Notes under the pieces: generated by a model
What the model saw: only the letters and a program-made list of their open reading frames with translations
Databases searched by the model: none
What the model was told of the DNA's origin: nothing
Assembly: GCF_010093185.1 (NCBI RefSeq)
Contig: NZ_PDWL01000011.1
Location: 1 to 64,000, forward strand
Origin: Pseudoxanthomonas jiangsuensis
Lineage (GTDB): Bacteria; Pseudomonadota; Gammaproteobacteria; Xanthomonadales; Xanthomonadaceae
Direction of reading: 5' to 3'
DNA: 64,000 nucleotides
Shown: positions 45,285 through 56,463 of the stretch, one piece after another
Numbering within the stretch: position 1 is the first letter of the stretch
How the letters are laid out: every line of letters begins with the position of its first letter
Made by a program: the position numbers and the translations under genes

Positions 45285-47162
45285 ATGGCCGTTAGAGATT
45301 CCGCGCCGACGCCGGAGGAACCGGCCGCGCGCCAGCGGGTGCGCGCCGAGACCCCGCCGCCGCACTACTGGCGGCGCTGGACCCAGGATGCCGCCGAAGC
45401 GGCCGAGGCCAAGGCCGCCGCCGCTCCGGGCGAAAGTCCGGCACCGGCGGCTTCCGCGCCTGCCGCCACGGCGGCCGCGGCCACGCCCGGCGACCCCGGC
45501 ACCGGCCAGGACGAAGCCCCCTACCGGGTCCTGATCGTCGAGGACGACCGCGCCCAGGCCCTGTTCGCGCAGAGCGTGCTGCACGGCGCCGGGATGCAGG
45601 CCGAGGTGCAGATGCAGCCGGACGGCGTGATCGAGGCGATCGGCCGCTTCCAGCCGGACCTGATCCTGATGGACCTGCACATGCCCGGCCTGGACGGCAT
45701 GCGCCTGACCACCCTGATCCGGCAGCAGGCCGGGTTGCCGCTGCTGCCGATCGTGTTCCTCAGCGGCGATCCGGACCCGGAGCGCCAGTTCGAGGTGCTG
45801 GAGAGCGGCGCCGACGACTTCCTGACCAAGCCGATCCGTCCGCGCCACCTGATCGCCGCGGTCTCCAACCGGATCCAGCGCACCCGCGCCCAGCTGCGCC
45901 TGGCCGCCGCGTCCGCGCCGGCGCCGATGCGCAGCCATCCGGAGACCGGCCTGTCCACCCGCGCCTGGCTGCTGCAGCAGATCGACGCGACCCTGGCCGG
46001 CGACCGCCGCGGCGGCCTGTACTTCATCGAGATCGCCAGCGCCTTGAGCCTGCGCGAACGCTACGGCTACGCCGCGTTCGAGCGGCTGATGGCCGAGGCC
46101 GGGCGCCGGCTGGCGCAGATCGTGGCCCCGGCGCCGCTGGCCCGCCTGAACGACAACAGCTTCCTGGCCCTGGCCCTGGAGACCGCGGAAGCCGCCCTGG
46201 AAGTCGAGGCCGCCGCCATCCGCAACCGCCTCGCCGACGAGGTGTTCCTGGTCCGCGACGAGGAACGGGTGCAACTGCGCAGCGCGATCGGCTACACCGC
46301 CCTGTCCCTGGACTTCGAGGACGCGGGCACCGCGCTGGAGGCCACCGAGCGCAGCGCCCTGCAGGCGCGCCTGCGCGCCGAGGGCGTGGCCGCCTACGTG
46401 CCGCCCAGCGACCACGAGGCCCAGGAGCGCCTGGCCCTGCTCGAAGGCCAGATCGAACTGGCCTACCAGCCGATCGTCTCGGTCGCCGGCAACGACCAGG
46501 CCCAGTACCAGGTGCTTCTGCGCCTGCGCCAGGCCGACGGCACCCTGCTCTCGGCCGGCCAGGTGATCCCGGCGGCGGAGGCCAGCGGCCGCATCGCCGA
46601 CCTCGACCAGCAGGTAATGGAGCACGCGCTCAACCTGATCGCCCAGCGCGCCGCGCAGGGCACGCCGCTGCGCCTGTTCGTCAGCCAGTCGCCGCGCACC
46701 CTGGCGCGCGAGGCCTTCGCCGAGTGGCTGCTGCAGGCGATCGCCGAGCGCGGGATCGACGGCACCTCGGTGGTGATCGACCTGCGCCTGGCCGACGCCC
46801 TGATCCACAGCGTCACCCTGACCGAGTTCTGCCGCCGGCTGATGCCGGCCGGGGTGCAGTTCTGCCTGGGCCAGTTCGAACCCGGCGACGAGGCCGACGC
46901 CCTGCTCGGGCAGATGTCGCTGGGTTACGTGCGCATGGCCGGGCGCTTCGCCGGCGCGCACGCCGACAACGCCCTGCGCGACCAGCTGCGCACGGTGATC
47001 GACGCCGCCCACCGCCAGGGCCTGCAGGTGATCGGCCAGCAGATCGAGGATCCGCAGGCGGCCGCGGCGATGTGGGTGGCCGGGATCGACTTCGTCCAGG
47101 GCAACCTGGTGCATTCGGTCGGCAGCGACCTGGACTTCGACTTCCAGAACGCGGTCCTGTAG
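45285..47162 (+). CDS. Response regulator with degenerate GGDEF and EAL domains
   Basis: 625 residues. An Ala/Pro-rich N-terminus is followed by an intact receiver (about 83-205: LIVEDD, phospho-acceptor in LILMDLHMPG, Lys in LTKPI). The next domain resembles GGDEF but has LNDNSF in place of the active-site motif. The last resembles EAL but has QVLLRL instead of EALLRW, GQFEPG in place of DDFGTG, and lost the later Lys and QG motifs. It is therefore probably a non-enzymatic c-di-GMP receptor or protein-interaction output. ATG 45285 has a strong AGGGGGGAAG site; the kinase gene starts 4 bases after its stop. Confidence 0.88.
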   Translation: MAVRDSAPTPEEPAARQRVRAETPPPHYWRRWTQDAAEAAEAKAAAAPGESPAPAASAPAATAAAATPGDPGTGQDEAPYRVLIVEDDRAQALFAQSVLHGAGMQAEVQMQPDGVIEAIGRFQPDLILMDLHMPGLDGMRLTTLIRQQAGLPLLPIVFLSGDPDPERQFEVLESGADDFLTKPIRPRHLIAAVSNRIQRTRAQLRLAAASAPAPMRSHPETGLSTRAWLLQQIDATLAGDRRGGLYFIEIASALSLRERYGYAAFERLMAEAGRRLAQIVAPAPLARLNDNSFLALALETAEAALEVEAAAIRNRLADEVFLVRDEERVQLRSAIGYTALSLDFEDAGTALEATERSALQARLRAEGVAAYVPPSDHEAQERLALLEGQIELAYQPIVSVAGNDQAQYQVLLRLRQADGTLLSAGQVIPAAEASGRIADLDQQVMEHALNLIAQRAAQGTPLRLFVSQSPRTLAREAFAEWLLQAIAERGIDGTSVVIDLRLADALIHSVTLTEFCRRLMPAGVQFCLGQFEPGDEADALLGQMSLGYVRMAGRFAGAHADNALRDQLRTVIDAAHRQGLQVIGQQIEDPQAAAAMWVAGIDFVQGNLVHSVGSDLDFDFQNAVL

Positions 47163-47165
47163 CGC

Positions 47166-49618
<2,453 letters not shown>

Positions 49619-49646
<28 letters not shown>

Positions 49647-50089
49647 TTGGGCTCGCCGATCCGCTCGATCAGGTCCAGCTGGGTCTCCAGCCAGTCCACG
49701 TGCTCCTCCTCCGAATCGAGGATCTTCACGAACAGCTGGCGGCTGACGTAGTCGCCGATCGAGTCGGCGTAGGCGATCGCCTCGCGCAGCAGCGGGATGC
49801 CGTCCATCTCCAGCGCCAGGTCGCACTGCAGCAGCTCGCGCGGGTTCTCGCCGATGCGCAGCTTGCCCAGCGCCTGGAAGTTCGGCAGGCCCTCGAGGAA
49901 CAGGATCCGCTCCGACAGCCAGTCGGCGTGGCGCATCTCGTCGATTGATTCCTTGTACTCGTGCTCGGCCAGTTCCTTCAGGCCCCAGTTCTTCAGCATC
50001 TTGGCGTGCAGGAAGTACTGGTTGATCGCGGTCAGCTCGTTGTAGAGCGCCTTGTTGAGGTATTCGATGACCTTGGCGTCGCCCTTCAT
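49619..50089 (-). CDS. bfr: Bacterioferritin
   Basis: Iron-storage ferritin, 156 residues. Ferroxidase ligands are in [20 protein letters not shown] (Glu18), [19 protein letters not shown] (Glu51/His54), and [17 protein letters not shown] [19 protein letters not shown]. The haem-binding Met is in the [16 protein letters not shown] region by family comparison. Converges with and overlaps the kinase gene by 28 bases. bfd lies 113 bases upstream on the same strand. Confidence 0.97.
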
Positions 50090-50201
50090 GGCACGGCTCC
50101 GGCTGCGGAAGACCGGCGCACTCTAGCGCTTCGCCGACGGAGGCGAAGTAACGCGAATCGTGATCATTGCCGCCTGCGGACGGCGGACGTGGAAAGCAGC
50201 C

Positions 50202-50399
50202 TCAGGCCGCGGCGGCCAGGATCGGTAGGGGCAGCTCGGCGCGCATCTCGGCGACCATCGCCGCCGCCATGTCCAGGCAGGAACCGCAGCTCGCGCCGCA
50301 GCCGGTGCGCATGGTCAGCTCGGACACGCTGGCGCAGCCGTTGTCGACGGCTTCGCGGATGTGGCGGTCGGTGACACCGTTGCAGATGCAGACGTACAC
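50202..50399 (-). CDS. bfd: Bacterioferritin-associated [2Fe-2S] ferredoxin
   Basis: 65-residue ferredoxin that reduces stored ferric iron in bacterioferritin to release it. The four cluster Cys are in MYVCICNGVTDRHIREA and RTGCGASCGSCLDMA, the Bfd pattern. Encoded next to bfr, as expected, and preceded by a good sigma-70 promoter that overlaps a Fur-box-like sequence. Confidence 0.94.
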   Translation of the reverse strand: MYVCICNGVTDRHIREAVDNGCASVSELTMRTGCGASCGSCLDMAAAMVAEMRAELPLPILAAAA

Positions 50400-50429
50400 G
50401 GCAGGAAGGCGGATCGGGAGAATGCCGCC

Positions 50430-50458
50430 ATTTCACTACGGATGAGAAAGGGTGTCAA
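50430..50458 (-). promoter_or_regulatory. Sigma-70-type promoter of bfd with possible Fur site
   Basis: On the minus strand TTGACA (50458-50453), a 17-base spacer and TGAAAT (50435-50430) form a near-consensus promoter ending 31 bases before the bfd start. An AT-rich partly symmetric sequence (TTCTCAATTGACA, within 50453-50466) overlaps the -35 and resembles degenerate Fur boxes; iron repression of bfd would make sense but is inferred. Confidence 0.6.
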
Positions 50459-50500
50459 TTGAGAACGACATTCATCCGGGGCAAAACCGGCCGCCATGGT

Positions 50501-51103
50501 TCAGGCGGATGAACGCCGCCCTCCGGACGGGCGCGGGCGCTTGCGCGGACGCTCGTGCCCGGCCGCGGCGCTGCCCGGCAGCCAGGCCTCCTGGGCCCGG
50601 GCCGGCATCTGCCGGACCAGCGCCCCGATGCCCTCGGCCAGCGGCGCCAGGTGGCGCAAGGCGCGGGCGTAGACCCCGCGCTTGAAGGTCACCACGTGCT
50701 CGACCGGGTACCAGAAGTCGACCCAGCGCCAGTGGTCGAATTCCGGGGTCTCGGTCAGGTCGAAGCGCACCAGCGACTCGTCGCCGACCAGCCGCAGCAG
50801 GAACCAGACCTGCTTCTGGCCGATGCACACCGGGCCCTCCCCGCCACGGCGGATCGCCCGCCCGGGCAGGCGGTAGCGCAGCCATCCGGGGGTGGCCCCG
50901 AGCAGTTCCACATGCTCGGGCAGCAGCCCGGTCTCCTCGCGCAGCTCGCGGTACATGGCCTCGACCGGAGTCTCGTCGCTGTTCATCCCGCCCTGCGGAA
51001 ACTGCCAGCCGTCCCGGCGCACCCTGCGCGCCCAGAACACCTGTCCGTCCCCGCGCATGAGCACGATGCCGACGTTCGGCCTGTATCCGTCCGGATCGAT
51101 CAC
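50501..51103 (-). CDS. rppH: RNA pyrophosphohydrolase RppH
   Basis: Nudix enzyme that removes pyrophosphate from mRNA 5' ends and starts RNA decay. 200 residues. The family N-terminus [20 protein letters not shown] begins right after GTG 51103, which I take as start instead of longer frames. [20 protein letters not shown] with LREETGL is the Nudix box (~35-60). A basic C-terminal tail ([16 protein letters not shown]) is typical of xanthomonads. Located just upstream of the tRNA-Met on the opposite strand. Confidence 0.95.
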   Translation of the reverse strand: MIDPDGYRPNVGIVLMRGDGQVFWARRVRRDGWQFPQGGMNSDETPVEAMYRELREETGLLPEHVELLGATPGWLRYRLPGRAIRRGGEGPVCIGQKQVWFLLRLVGDESLVRFDLTETPEFDHWRWVDFWYPVEHVVTFKRGVYARALRHLAPLAEGIGALVRQMPARAQEAWLPGSAAAGHERPRKRPRPSGGRRSSA

Positions 51104-51215
51104 GATGCGGACTCCAGAAAATTCGACTGCCCCGACTCTGCCATGGCCCCGGCGGGCCGACAAGCGCCGATTGACACGGCGCCCGGGAACGTGAAAAATC
51201 CGCGGTTCTCCGCGT

Positions 51216-51292
51216 GGCTATGTAGCTCAGCCGGTTAGAGCACAGCACTCATAATGCTGGGGTCGGTGGTTCGAGTCCACCCATAGCCACCA
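51216..51292 (+). tRNA. tRNA-Met (anticodon CAT)
   Basis: A 77-base cloverleaf with acceptor arms GGCTATG and CATAGCC, D-arm AGCTCAGCCGGTTAGAG, anticodon CAT at 51250-51252 in CACTCATAATG, variable loop, T-arm GGTTCGAGTCC and encoded ACCA end. The first pair is G-C, so this is the elongator rather than the initiator tRNA. A terminator follows, and a P4-type integrase gene begins 176 bases downstream; the 3' end is the likely attachment site. Confidence 0.97.
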
Positions 51293-51317
51293 CGCGGTAG
51301 TACAGGCAAGTCCAACT

Positions 51318-51361
51318 AAGGCCGGAAAGCCCAGAAAAACCAAGGCTTCCGGCCTTTTTTG
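51318..51361 (+). terminator. Rho-independent terminator after tRNA-Met
   Basis: AAGGCCGGAA and TTCCGGCCTT form a perfect 10-bp stem with a 19-base loop, followed by TTTTG. It lies 26 bases downstream of the tRNA. Confidence 0.85.
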
Positions 51362-51468
51362 TGCCCGACGTAGTCCGAGGGAATCCATTGCAAGCCGGCG
51401 GTAAGGGGCGGTAACTTTGACGGTAAGCGACCTACCGCCAAAACTGTTACCGCCAAGGCCGTTTTCGC

Positions 51469-52725
51469 ATGCCTCTGACCGACACCGCGATTCGCAAAAC
51501 AAAACCTGAACAGAAGCCGCTTAAATTGCGCGACGGCGGCGGTCTCTACCTGATTCTCAGGCCCGATGGCGCGCGCTGGTGGCGATTGGACTACCGCCGT
51601 CCGGTCTCCGGGAAGCGAAATACGCTCAGCCTGGGGACCTATCCCGATACAAGCCTCGCGGAGGCGCGCACTGAGCGGGATCTTGCTCGTAAACAACTGG
51701 CCAAGGGGATCGATCCAGGGGAACACCGGAAGGCCGAGCAGTCGGCGGGGATCGAGCGAGCGGCAAACAGCTTTGAGGTCATCGCACGCGAATGGCTGGC
51801 CGTAAAGGCTCATGGCTGGACCGACAGCCACCACGCCAAGCAGCGGATGCGTCTTGAAGGCCATGTCTTTCCCTGGATCGGCAAGAAGCCAATCGCAGAA
51901 GTAGGTGTGTCCGATCTTCGCCCCCTACTCGGCCGTATGGTTGAGCGCAGTCATCATGAACAAGCTCACCGGGTCATGGCGGCCATAAGCAGCGTATTCA
52001 AATACGCAGTGGCTACCGAGCGCGCCGAGCGCAATCCGGCTGCGGACTTGGGTGCTGCCCTACCGTCACGCAGGAAGCGCAGCTTTCCAACCATCACCGA
52101 CCCGAAGCTCGTGGGGGGACTTCTGCGAGCCATGGACGGATATCGCGGTGAGGCCGTAACGGCGGCGGCACTGAAGTTGGCACCGATGACCTTTGTGCGT
52201 CCGGGCGAATTGCGCGGCGCACGCTGGGCTGAGTTCGACCTGGACCATCCAGAAGGCGCGCGCTGGGTCATCCCTCCCGGCCGCAGGAAGCTGCCCAAGG
52301 CCGAAAAAGAGAATCCGAGCGCCGAGCCGCATGTGGTACCGCTTGCGGAGCAGGCCGTAGCCATCCTCCGAGACCTACAGCCACTAACCGGACACAGGGA
52401 GTACGTCTTTCCCGGAGTCCGTGATCCCAAGCGCTGTATGTCAGAAAACACCGTGAACGCGGCCTTGAGAAACCTTGGCTACGATGGCGACACCATTGTC
52501 GGCCACGGCTTCCGCCATATGGCCTCCACACTACTCAATGAGCTCGGATTCAACCCCGACGCGATTGAGCGCCAACTCGCCCACAAGGGACAAGGTGTGC
52601 GAGCGATCTATAACCTTGCAAAGCATCTCCCCGAGCGCAAGAAGATGATGCAGGCTTGGGCGGACTACCTGGACGCATGCAAGGCAATGGGAACTGACGG
52701 GCAATTGGCTTCCAAAGCGGCTTGA
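51469..52725 (+). CDS. P4-type tyrosine-recombinase integrase
   Basis: 418-residue integrase that inserts genomic islands at tRNA 3' ends. An N-terminal DUF4102 arm-binding domain (MPLTDTAIRKTKPEQKPLKL, RDGGGLYL) is followed by the core-binding domain and a catalytic domain with Arg (FVRPGELRGARW), HGFRHMAST with His and Arg, LAHKGQGVRAIYN with His and the nucleophile Tyr. It reads away from the tRNA, the usual arrangement. The second attachment site was not found in this window. Confidence 0.95.
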   Translation: MPLTDTAIRKTKPEQKPLKLRDGGGLYLILRPDGARWWRLDYRRPVSGKRNTLSLGTYPDTSLAEARTERDLARKQLAKGIDPGEHRKAEQSAGIERAANSFEVIAREWLAVKAHGWTDSHHAKQRMRLEGHVFPWIGKKPIAEVGVSDLRPLLGRMVERSHHEQAHRVMAAISSVFKYAVATERAERNPAADLGAALPSRRKRSFPTITDPKLVGGLLRAMDGYRGEAVTAAALKLAPMTFVRPGELRGARWAEFDLDHPEGARWVIPPGRRKLPKAEKENPSAEPHVVPLAEQAVAILRDLQPLTGHREYVFPGVRDPKRCMSENTVNAALRNLGYDGDTIVGHGFRHMASTLLNELGFNPDAIERQLAHKGQGVRAIYNLAKHLPERKKMMQAWADYLDACKAMGTDGQLASKAA

Positions 52726-52752
52726 TTGTCTGCATTAGCAAGTCCGCTAACG

Positions 52753-53986
52753 GCCTTGGATTCAACCGATCGACGCAACAGTTTGTCGGTATCGCTCTGC
52801 CGGTGTCTCGTAGCCCAGCGTCTTGCGTGGCCGTTCGTTGAGCTGGCGTGCCACGGCATCCAGCTTGGCTTGGGAGACATCGGCCAGATTGATGCCCTTG
52901 GGGAAGGGCTGCCGCAGTAGGCCGTTGGTGTTCTCGTTGGTTCCGCGCTGCCAGGGATGATGCGGGTCGCAGAAGTAGACCTGAATGTCGGTGGCCAGGG
53001 GGAAGCGACGGTGCGCCGCCATTTCCTTGCCTCGATCCCAGGTTAGTGATCGGTACAGCTGCTTCGGCAGGCGGCGTGCGTTCTTGATCAGTGCATTGAC
53101 CACGGTCTCGGTGTCCTTGCCTGCCACCTTCACCAGCATCAGGTAGCGAGTCTGTCGCTTCACCAGCGTGGCGATCTGACTATTCCGATCACCGAACAAC
53201 AGGTCGCCTTGCCAGTGTCCCGGCACGGCCCGATCTTCGGCGCTGACCGGCCGTTCGCTGATCGAGACAGTGTCGGTGATCCGACCGTGGCTCTCTGTCT
53301 TCTGGGTGTGATGTCGTGAACGACGCATCGCCCGCGTGCGCCTGAGGTGCGCGAGCAACTCCTGTTTCAGGGCTCCGCGCGACTGGATGTAGAGCGTGCG
53401 ATAGATCGTCTCGTGGGACACCTGACGGCTCGCATCCTCGGAATAGGTGCGTTTGAGCCAGCCGGCCACCTGCTCAGGCGACCATTGCCGCTGGATCTTC
53501 TCTGCCACACGAGCGGCCAAGGCTCGATGCAGCGCCAGCTTACAGGGCTTGGGGCGCCGCGTCCGGTCCCAGGCGGCATGGTCGGCCTGGCTGGCTCGAT
53601 AGCCTTCAGCGCCTTCGTTGCGCCCGATCTCGCGACTGATCGCGGAAGGCGCCCGCCCCAGTGACGCGGCGATCATGCGGATCGCTCGTCCCGCCGCCGG
53701 CCCACGGGAGGTCTCTTCGCGCTCTGCCAGGCTCAGCACCCTCGGAGATCGCCGCCTCACTGGCGGACGAATGCCGCCCTGCTCGGCCAGGATGTTCCGG
53801 ACTGAGCTGTGGTGCTGATCGAACAGCGAAGCGATCTGGTGCAGCGACTCGCCCTGCTGCCAGCGATCCCACATCAGTGCCTTCTGGGCATCGGTGTAGT
53901 AGATCCTCTTCCTGCGCTTCGTCCGCAACACTCCTGCTGCCTTTGCAGCTATCCGTGTGTTACGTTGATCATATGAATCCGCGGCC
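52753..53986. mobile_element. IS30-family insertion sequence
   Basis: About 1.23 kb holding one transposase gene. Imperfect inverted ends of about 29 bases can be aligned at 52753-52781 and 53958-53986 (shared parts on the inward read: TGTT, CGT, GATC, TGAATCC, GGCC; about 22 of 29 match). The exact outer borders and a target duplication could not be fixed. It sits 28 bases after the integrase stop and 22 bases from the histidine kinase stop. Confidence 0.75.
52762..53931 (-). CDS. IS30-family transposase
   Basis: 389-residue DDE transposase. N-terminal helix-turn-helix (ALMWDRWQQGESLHQIASLF) and second HTH (RMIAASLGRAPSAISREIGR) precede the catalytic domain with Asp in GHWQGDLLFG, Asp in TWDRGKEMAAH and Glu in GTNENTNGLLRQPFPKG, the IS30 pattern. 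It appears intact, with no frameshift. The stop codon lies within the left inverted repeat. Confidence 0.95.
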   Translation of the reverse strand: MLRTKRRKRIYYTDAQKALMWDRWQQGESLHQIASLFDQHHSSVRNILAEQGGIRPPVRRRSPRVLSLAEREETSRGPAAGRAIRMIAASLGRAPSAISREIGRNEGAEGYRASQADHAAWDRTRRPKPCKLALHRALAARVAEKIQRQWSPEQVAGWLKRTYSEDASRQVSHETIYRTLYIQSRGALKQELLAHLRRTRAMRRSRHHTQKTESHGRITDTVSISERPVSAEDRAVPGHWQGDLLFGDRNSQIATLVKRQTRYLMLVKVAGKDTETVVNALIKNARRLPKQLYRSLTWDRGKEMAAHRRFPLATDIQVYFCDPHHPWQRGTNENTNGLLRQPFPKGINLADVSQAKLDAVARQLNERPRKTLGYETPAERYRQTVASIG

Positions 53987-54008
53987 GGAAGCTGACATCA
54001 ACATGGGG

Positions 54009-55343
54009 CTAGTTGCCCGAAGGTAGATCGAGCCGCGCGCACAGCCCTGATTGGCGATTCGTGAGCGTCACTGTTCCGCCGTAGTTCCCAGCGATATCTT
54101 CGACGATAGCCAGTCCCAAGCCATTGCCCGGTTCGCGTTCATCGAGACGCACGCCTCGGCCCAAGACGTGCTCAAGCTTTTCAGTCGGCAACCCGGGGCC
54201 ATCGTCAGCGACATCAATCACGACGCGGCCTTCGCTTTGGGTGACAGCTACATTGATGGTCGACGCAGCCCACTTGCACGCATTATCCATGAGGTTGCCG
54301 AGAATCTCTTCCAGATCCTCCTTGGCGCCGGCAAAGACTGCTGTCTCGCTACCGTGAACACTGATCACGAGCTGGCGGTCGCGATAAGCGCTTCGCATCA
54401 GCGCAGACAGTGCCATGGCAACCTGATGGACCTTTGTGCGTTGATGCATGTCCGCGGTGGCGCCCACGGCAAGATAGCGTTCGATGCTGGCATGCATCCG
54501 GCGGGATTGCTCACGCAGGACGACGCGCCATTGGCGATCGTCTCCTTCGCTTTCCGCGACGAGGATCGACAATGGCGTCTTCAGGGCATGTGCGAGATCC
54601 GCGGCGCTGTTGCGTGCCCTGACCACCATGCGGCTGTGGTAATCCAGCAACTCGTTGAGATGACGCGCCAACGGCCGCACCTCGCTGGGCAAGCCTTCGG
54701 TGGGGAAACGGGCGTCCTCGCCTGCACGAACACGGGCCGCGGTCTCTCCAAGCTTGTCCAAGGGACGTAGTCCGAAATGGATCTGCGTGATGAGCACCGC
54801 CAGCCACAGCGCGGTCAGCACCGCCAATGCCACCGCCGTGTGCCGCCGGAAGTCCGCTACATCCTGTGCTACGCGACCACGATCGACGGCCACGACGAAT
54901 ACGAGCGGACCCTGGGCGCGAGGGAGCTGAACCTGGCGAACCAGCCCGCGAAGCGGTTGCTGCATGGGTCCGTTCAAATCGAAAGCATGCGAAGCTCCAT
55001 CTTTGCTCTCCGCCGGAAACGCCAGCGTGTAGTCCCATAGCGAGCGCGACTGCAGTAAGGCAACGCCCTGCCCATCGAAGATCTGCCAGTACGTGCCCGA
55101 GAACACGCGGTCATAGCGAAGGTCGTCAGGTACGTGGCGCATCTGGAGGCGGCCATCATCGCCGGACTCGGTCAGCGCAAGCAGCGAGATAAGATCGTCG
55201 TCCAGCTGTCGATCAAGCGAGTCGCGAGCGGCATCAGCGAACATGCTGCTGAGCATCCAGGTCGCGGCGAACGACACCAGCAGCACGCCCAGCGCGCCTG
55301 CCATCAGCAGACGACGGCGTAACGAGAAACCGGGGCCGGTCAC
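54009..55343 (-). CDS. Sensor histidine kinase, PhoQ/QseC-like
   Basis: 444-residue inner-membrane kinase. Two membrane helices (~10-32 and ~165-185) flank a periplasmic sensor region of about 130 residues, then HAMP-like linker and an H-box of the PhoQ kind, NSAADLAHALKTPLSILVAE (~248), with N-box NLMDNACKWA and G-boxes ADDGPGLP and GNGLGLAIVEDI. It overlaps the regulator gene by 4 bases. PhoQ-type kinases sense divalent cations and cationic peptides; the periplasmic region here cannot be assigned by eye. Confidence 0.9.
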   Translation of the reverse strand: MTGPGFSLRRRLLMAGALGVLLVSFAATWMLSSMFADAARDSLDRQLDDDLISLLALTESGDDGRLQMRHVPDDLRYDRVFSGTYWQIFDGQGVALLQSRSLWDYTLAFPAESKDGASHAFDLNGPMQQPLRGLVRQVQLPRAQGPLVFVVAVDRGRVAQDVADFRRHTAVALAVLTALWLAVLITQIHFGLRPLDKLGETAARVRAGEDARFPTEGLPSEVRPLARHLNELLDYHSRMVVRARNSAADLAHALKTPLSILVAESEGDDRQWRVVLREQSRRMHASIERYLAVGATADMHQRTKVHQVAMALSALMRSAYRDRQLVISVHGSETAVFAGAKEDLEEILGNLMDNACKWAASTINVAVTQSEGRVVIDVADDGPGLPTEKLEHVLGRGVRLDEREPGNGLGLAIVEDIAGNYGGTVTLTNRQSGLCARLDLPSGN

Positions 55344-56002
55344 GGAGTTTCCGAAAGCCGGTAGCCGAGCCCACGCAGCGTGTGGATCAGGTCGACGCCT
55401 AGCTTGCGGCGGAGTCGGCCGATCAACACGTCCAGCGTATTGGAGTCCGGGTCGAAGCCCGCTTCATAGACATGCTCGCCCAGTTGCGACCTGCTGATCA
55501 CCTTGTCGGCGTGATGCATGAAGTAGCTCAGGATCCGGAACTCCTGCGCTGTCAGCCGCAGGGGGCTGCCGTTGAGCTCGATCCGGCTGGCATTGGTGTC
55601 CAACCGGAGGGGACCGCACGTGAGGCAAGGGTGCGCATGCCCCGCACTGCGCCGGATCAGTGCGCGCAGGCGGAGCACCAGCTCGTCGGCGTGAAAGGGC
55701 TTGGTGAGGAAGTCATCGGCTCCGGCGTCAAAGCCGGCCAGCTTGTCATGCCAGCGCGAACGCGCCGTCAGCACCAGCACCGGCAGGGATTTCCCGGCCT
55801 TGCGCCACCGCTCCAGTACGCTCAGACCATCCAGGCCGGGCAGGCCCAGGTCGAGCACCGCCGCCTCGAAGTCCTCGATATGGGCCGCCTCCTCCGCATC
55901 GGTGCCGTCCGTGCAGTGGCGTACAAGGAAGCCAGCCTCCTCCAGCGTCATGCGGATGCGGCCCGCAAGGGTCACGTCATCTTCGGCTAGCAGGATGCGC
56001 AT
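55340..56002 (-). CDS. OmpR-family response regulator, PhoP/QseB-like
   Basis: 220-residue two-component regulator. Receiver with acidic pocket ILLAEDDVTLA, phospho-acceptor Asp in AAVLDLGLPGLDGL and Lys in FLTKPFHADE, then an OmpR-type winged helix ending SNTLDVLIGRLRRKLGVDLI. It is flanked by the PepSY gene (1-base overlap) and its kinase. It likely controls the divergent ompW and ygiW-like genes; this is inference. Confidence 0.93.
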   Translation of the reverse strand: MRILLAEDDVTLAGRIRMTLEEAGFLVRHCTDGTDAEEAAHIEDFEAAVLDLGLPGLDGLSVLERWRKAGKSLPVLVLTARSRWHDKLAGFDAGADDFLTKPFHADELVLRLRALIRRSAGHAHPCLTCGPLRLDTNASRIELNGSPLRLTAQEFRILSYFMHHADKVISRSQLGEHVYEAGFDPDSNTLDVLIGRLRRKLGVDLIHTLRGLGYRLSETP

Positions 56003-56304
56003 CAGTCATCGACTTCGATCTTGAGCAGGCGACCAGTCACGGCGTCGTACTCCAGTTCCATCACCACGCCATCCGGGCCGAGGATCTCGATCTCGTACTC
56101 GTCGTCCTCGAGCTCGACCTCCACCAGTTTCCCTGGGTAGCGCCGCATGGCATCGGCCATGACCTGCTCGAGCGGGACATAGCGCCGTTCACTCACAGCT
56201 TCGCGCACCTCAGACTGCTGGGATGCGGATGTAGGGTCCTGCTGGGTCCCCGGCGAGGCCAAGGCAAGGAAGAGCAACGGGGTGGCGGCAAGCACGGTGA
56301 TCAT
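56002..56304 (-). CDS. PepSY domain periplasmic protein
   Basis: 100-residue exported protein. A signal peptide (MITVLAATPLLFLALASPG) precedes a PepSY domain with RRYVPLEQVMADAMRRYPGK, LVEVELEDDEYEIEILGPDG and DAVTGRLLKIEVDD. PepSY proteins are thought to modulate periplasmic proteases or sensor kinases. It is the first gene of the operon with the response regulator and kinase and may feed back on the kinase. ATG 56304 was preferred over TTG 56340 because it starts the signal peptide. Confidence 0.88.
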   Translation of the reverse strand: MITVLAATPLLFLALASPGTQQDPTSASQQSEVREAVSERRYVPLEQVMADAMRRYPGKLVEVELEDDEYEIEILGPDGVVMELEYDAVTGRLLKIEVDD

Positions 56305-56463
56305 GACGTTGCAGGGGCTCGGAATTATGGCCAATAGCAATGGCCAGTGATATCGCTTCCGCCTAAACGGTACCTAACAACGCGCATCACCCGGCGATTA
56401 GGAGCGGGGAGGAGATTGCAATGCATCAGCCCAACGGGCATTCCTCCCCCAAGGACGTACCTA

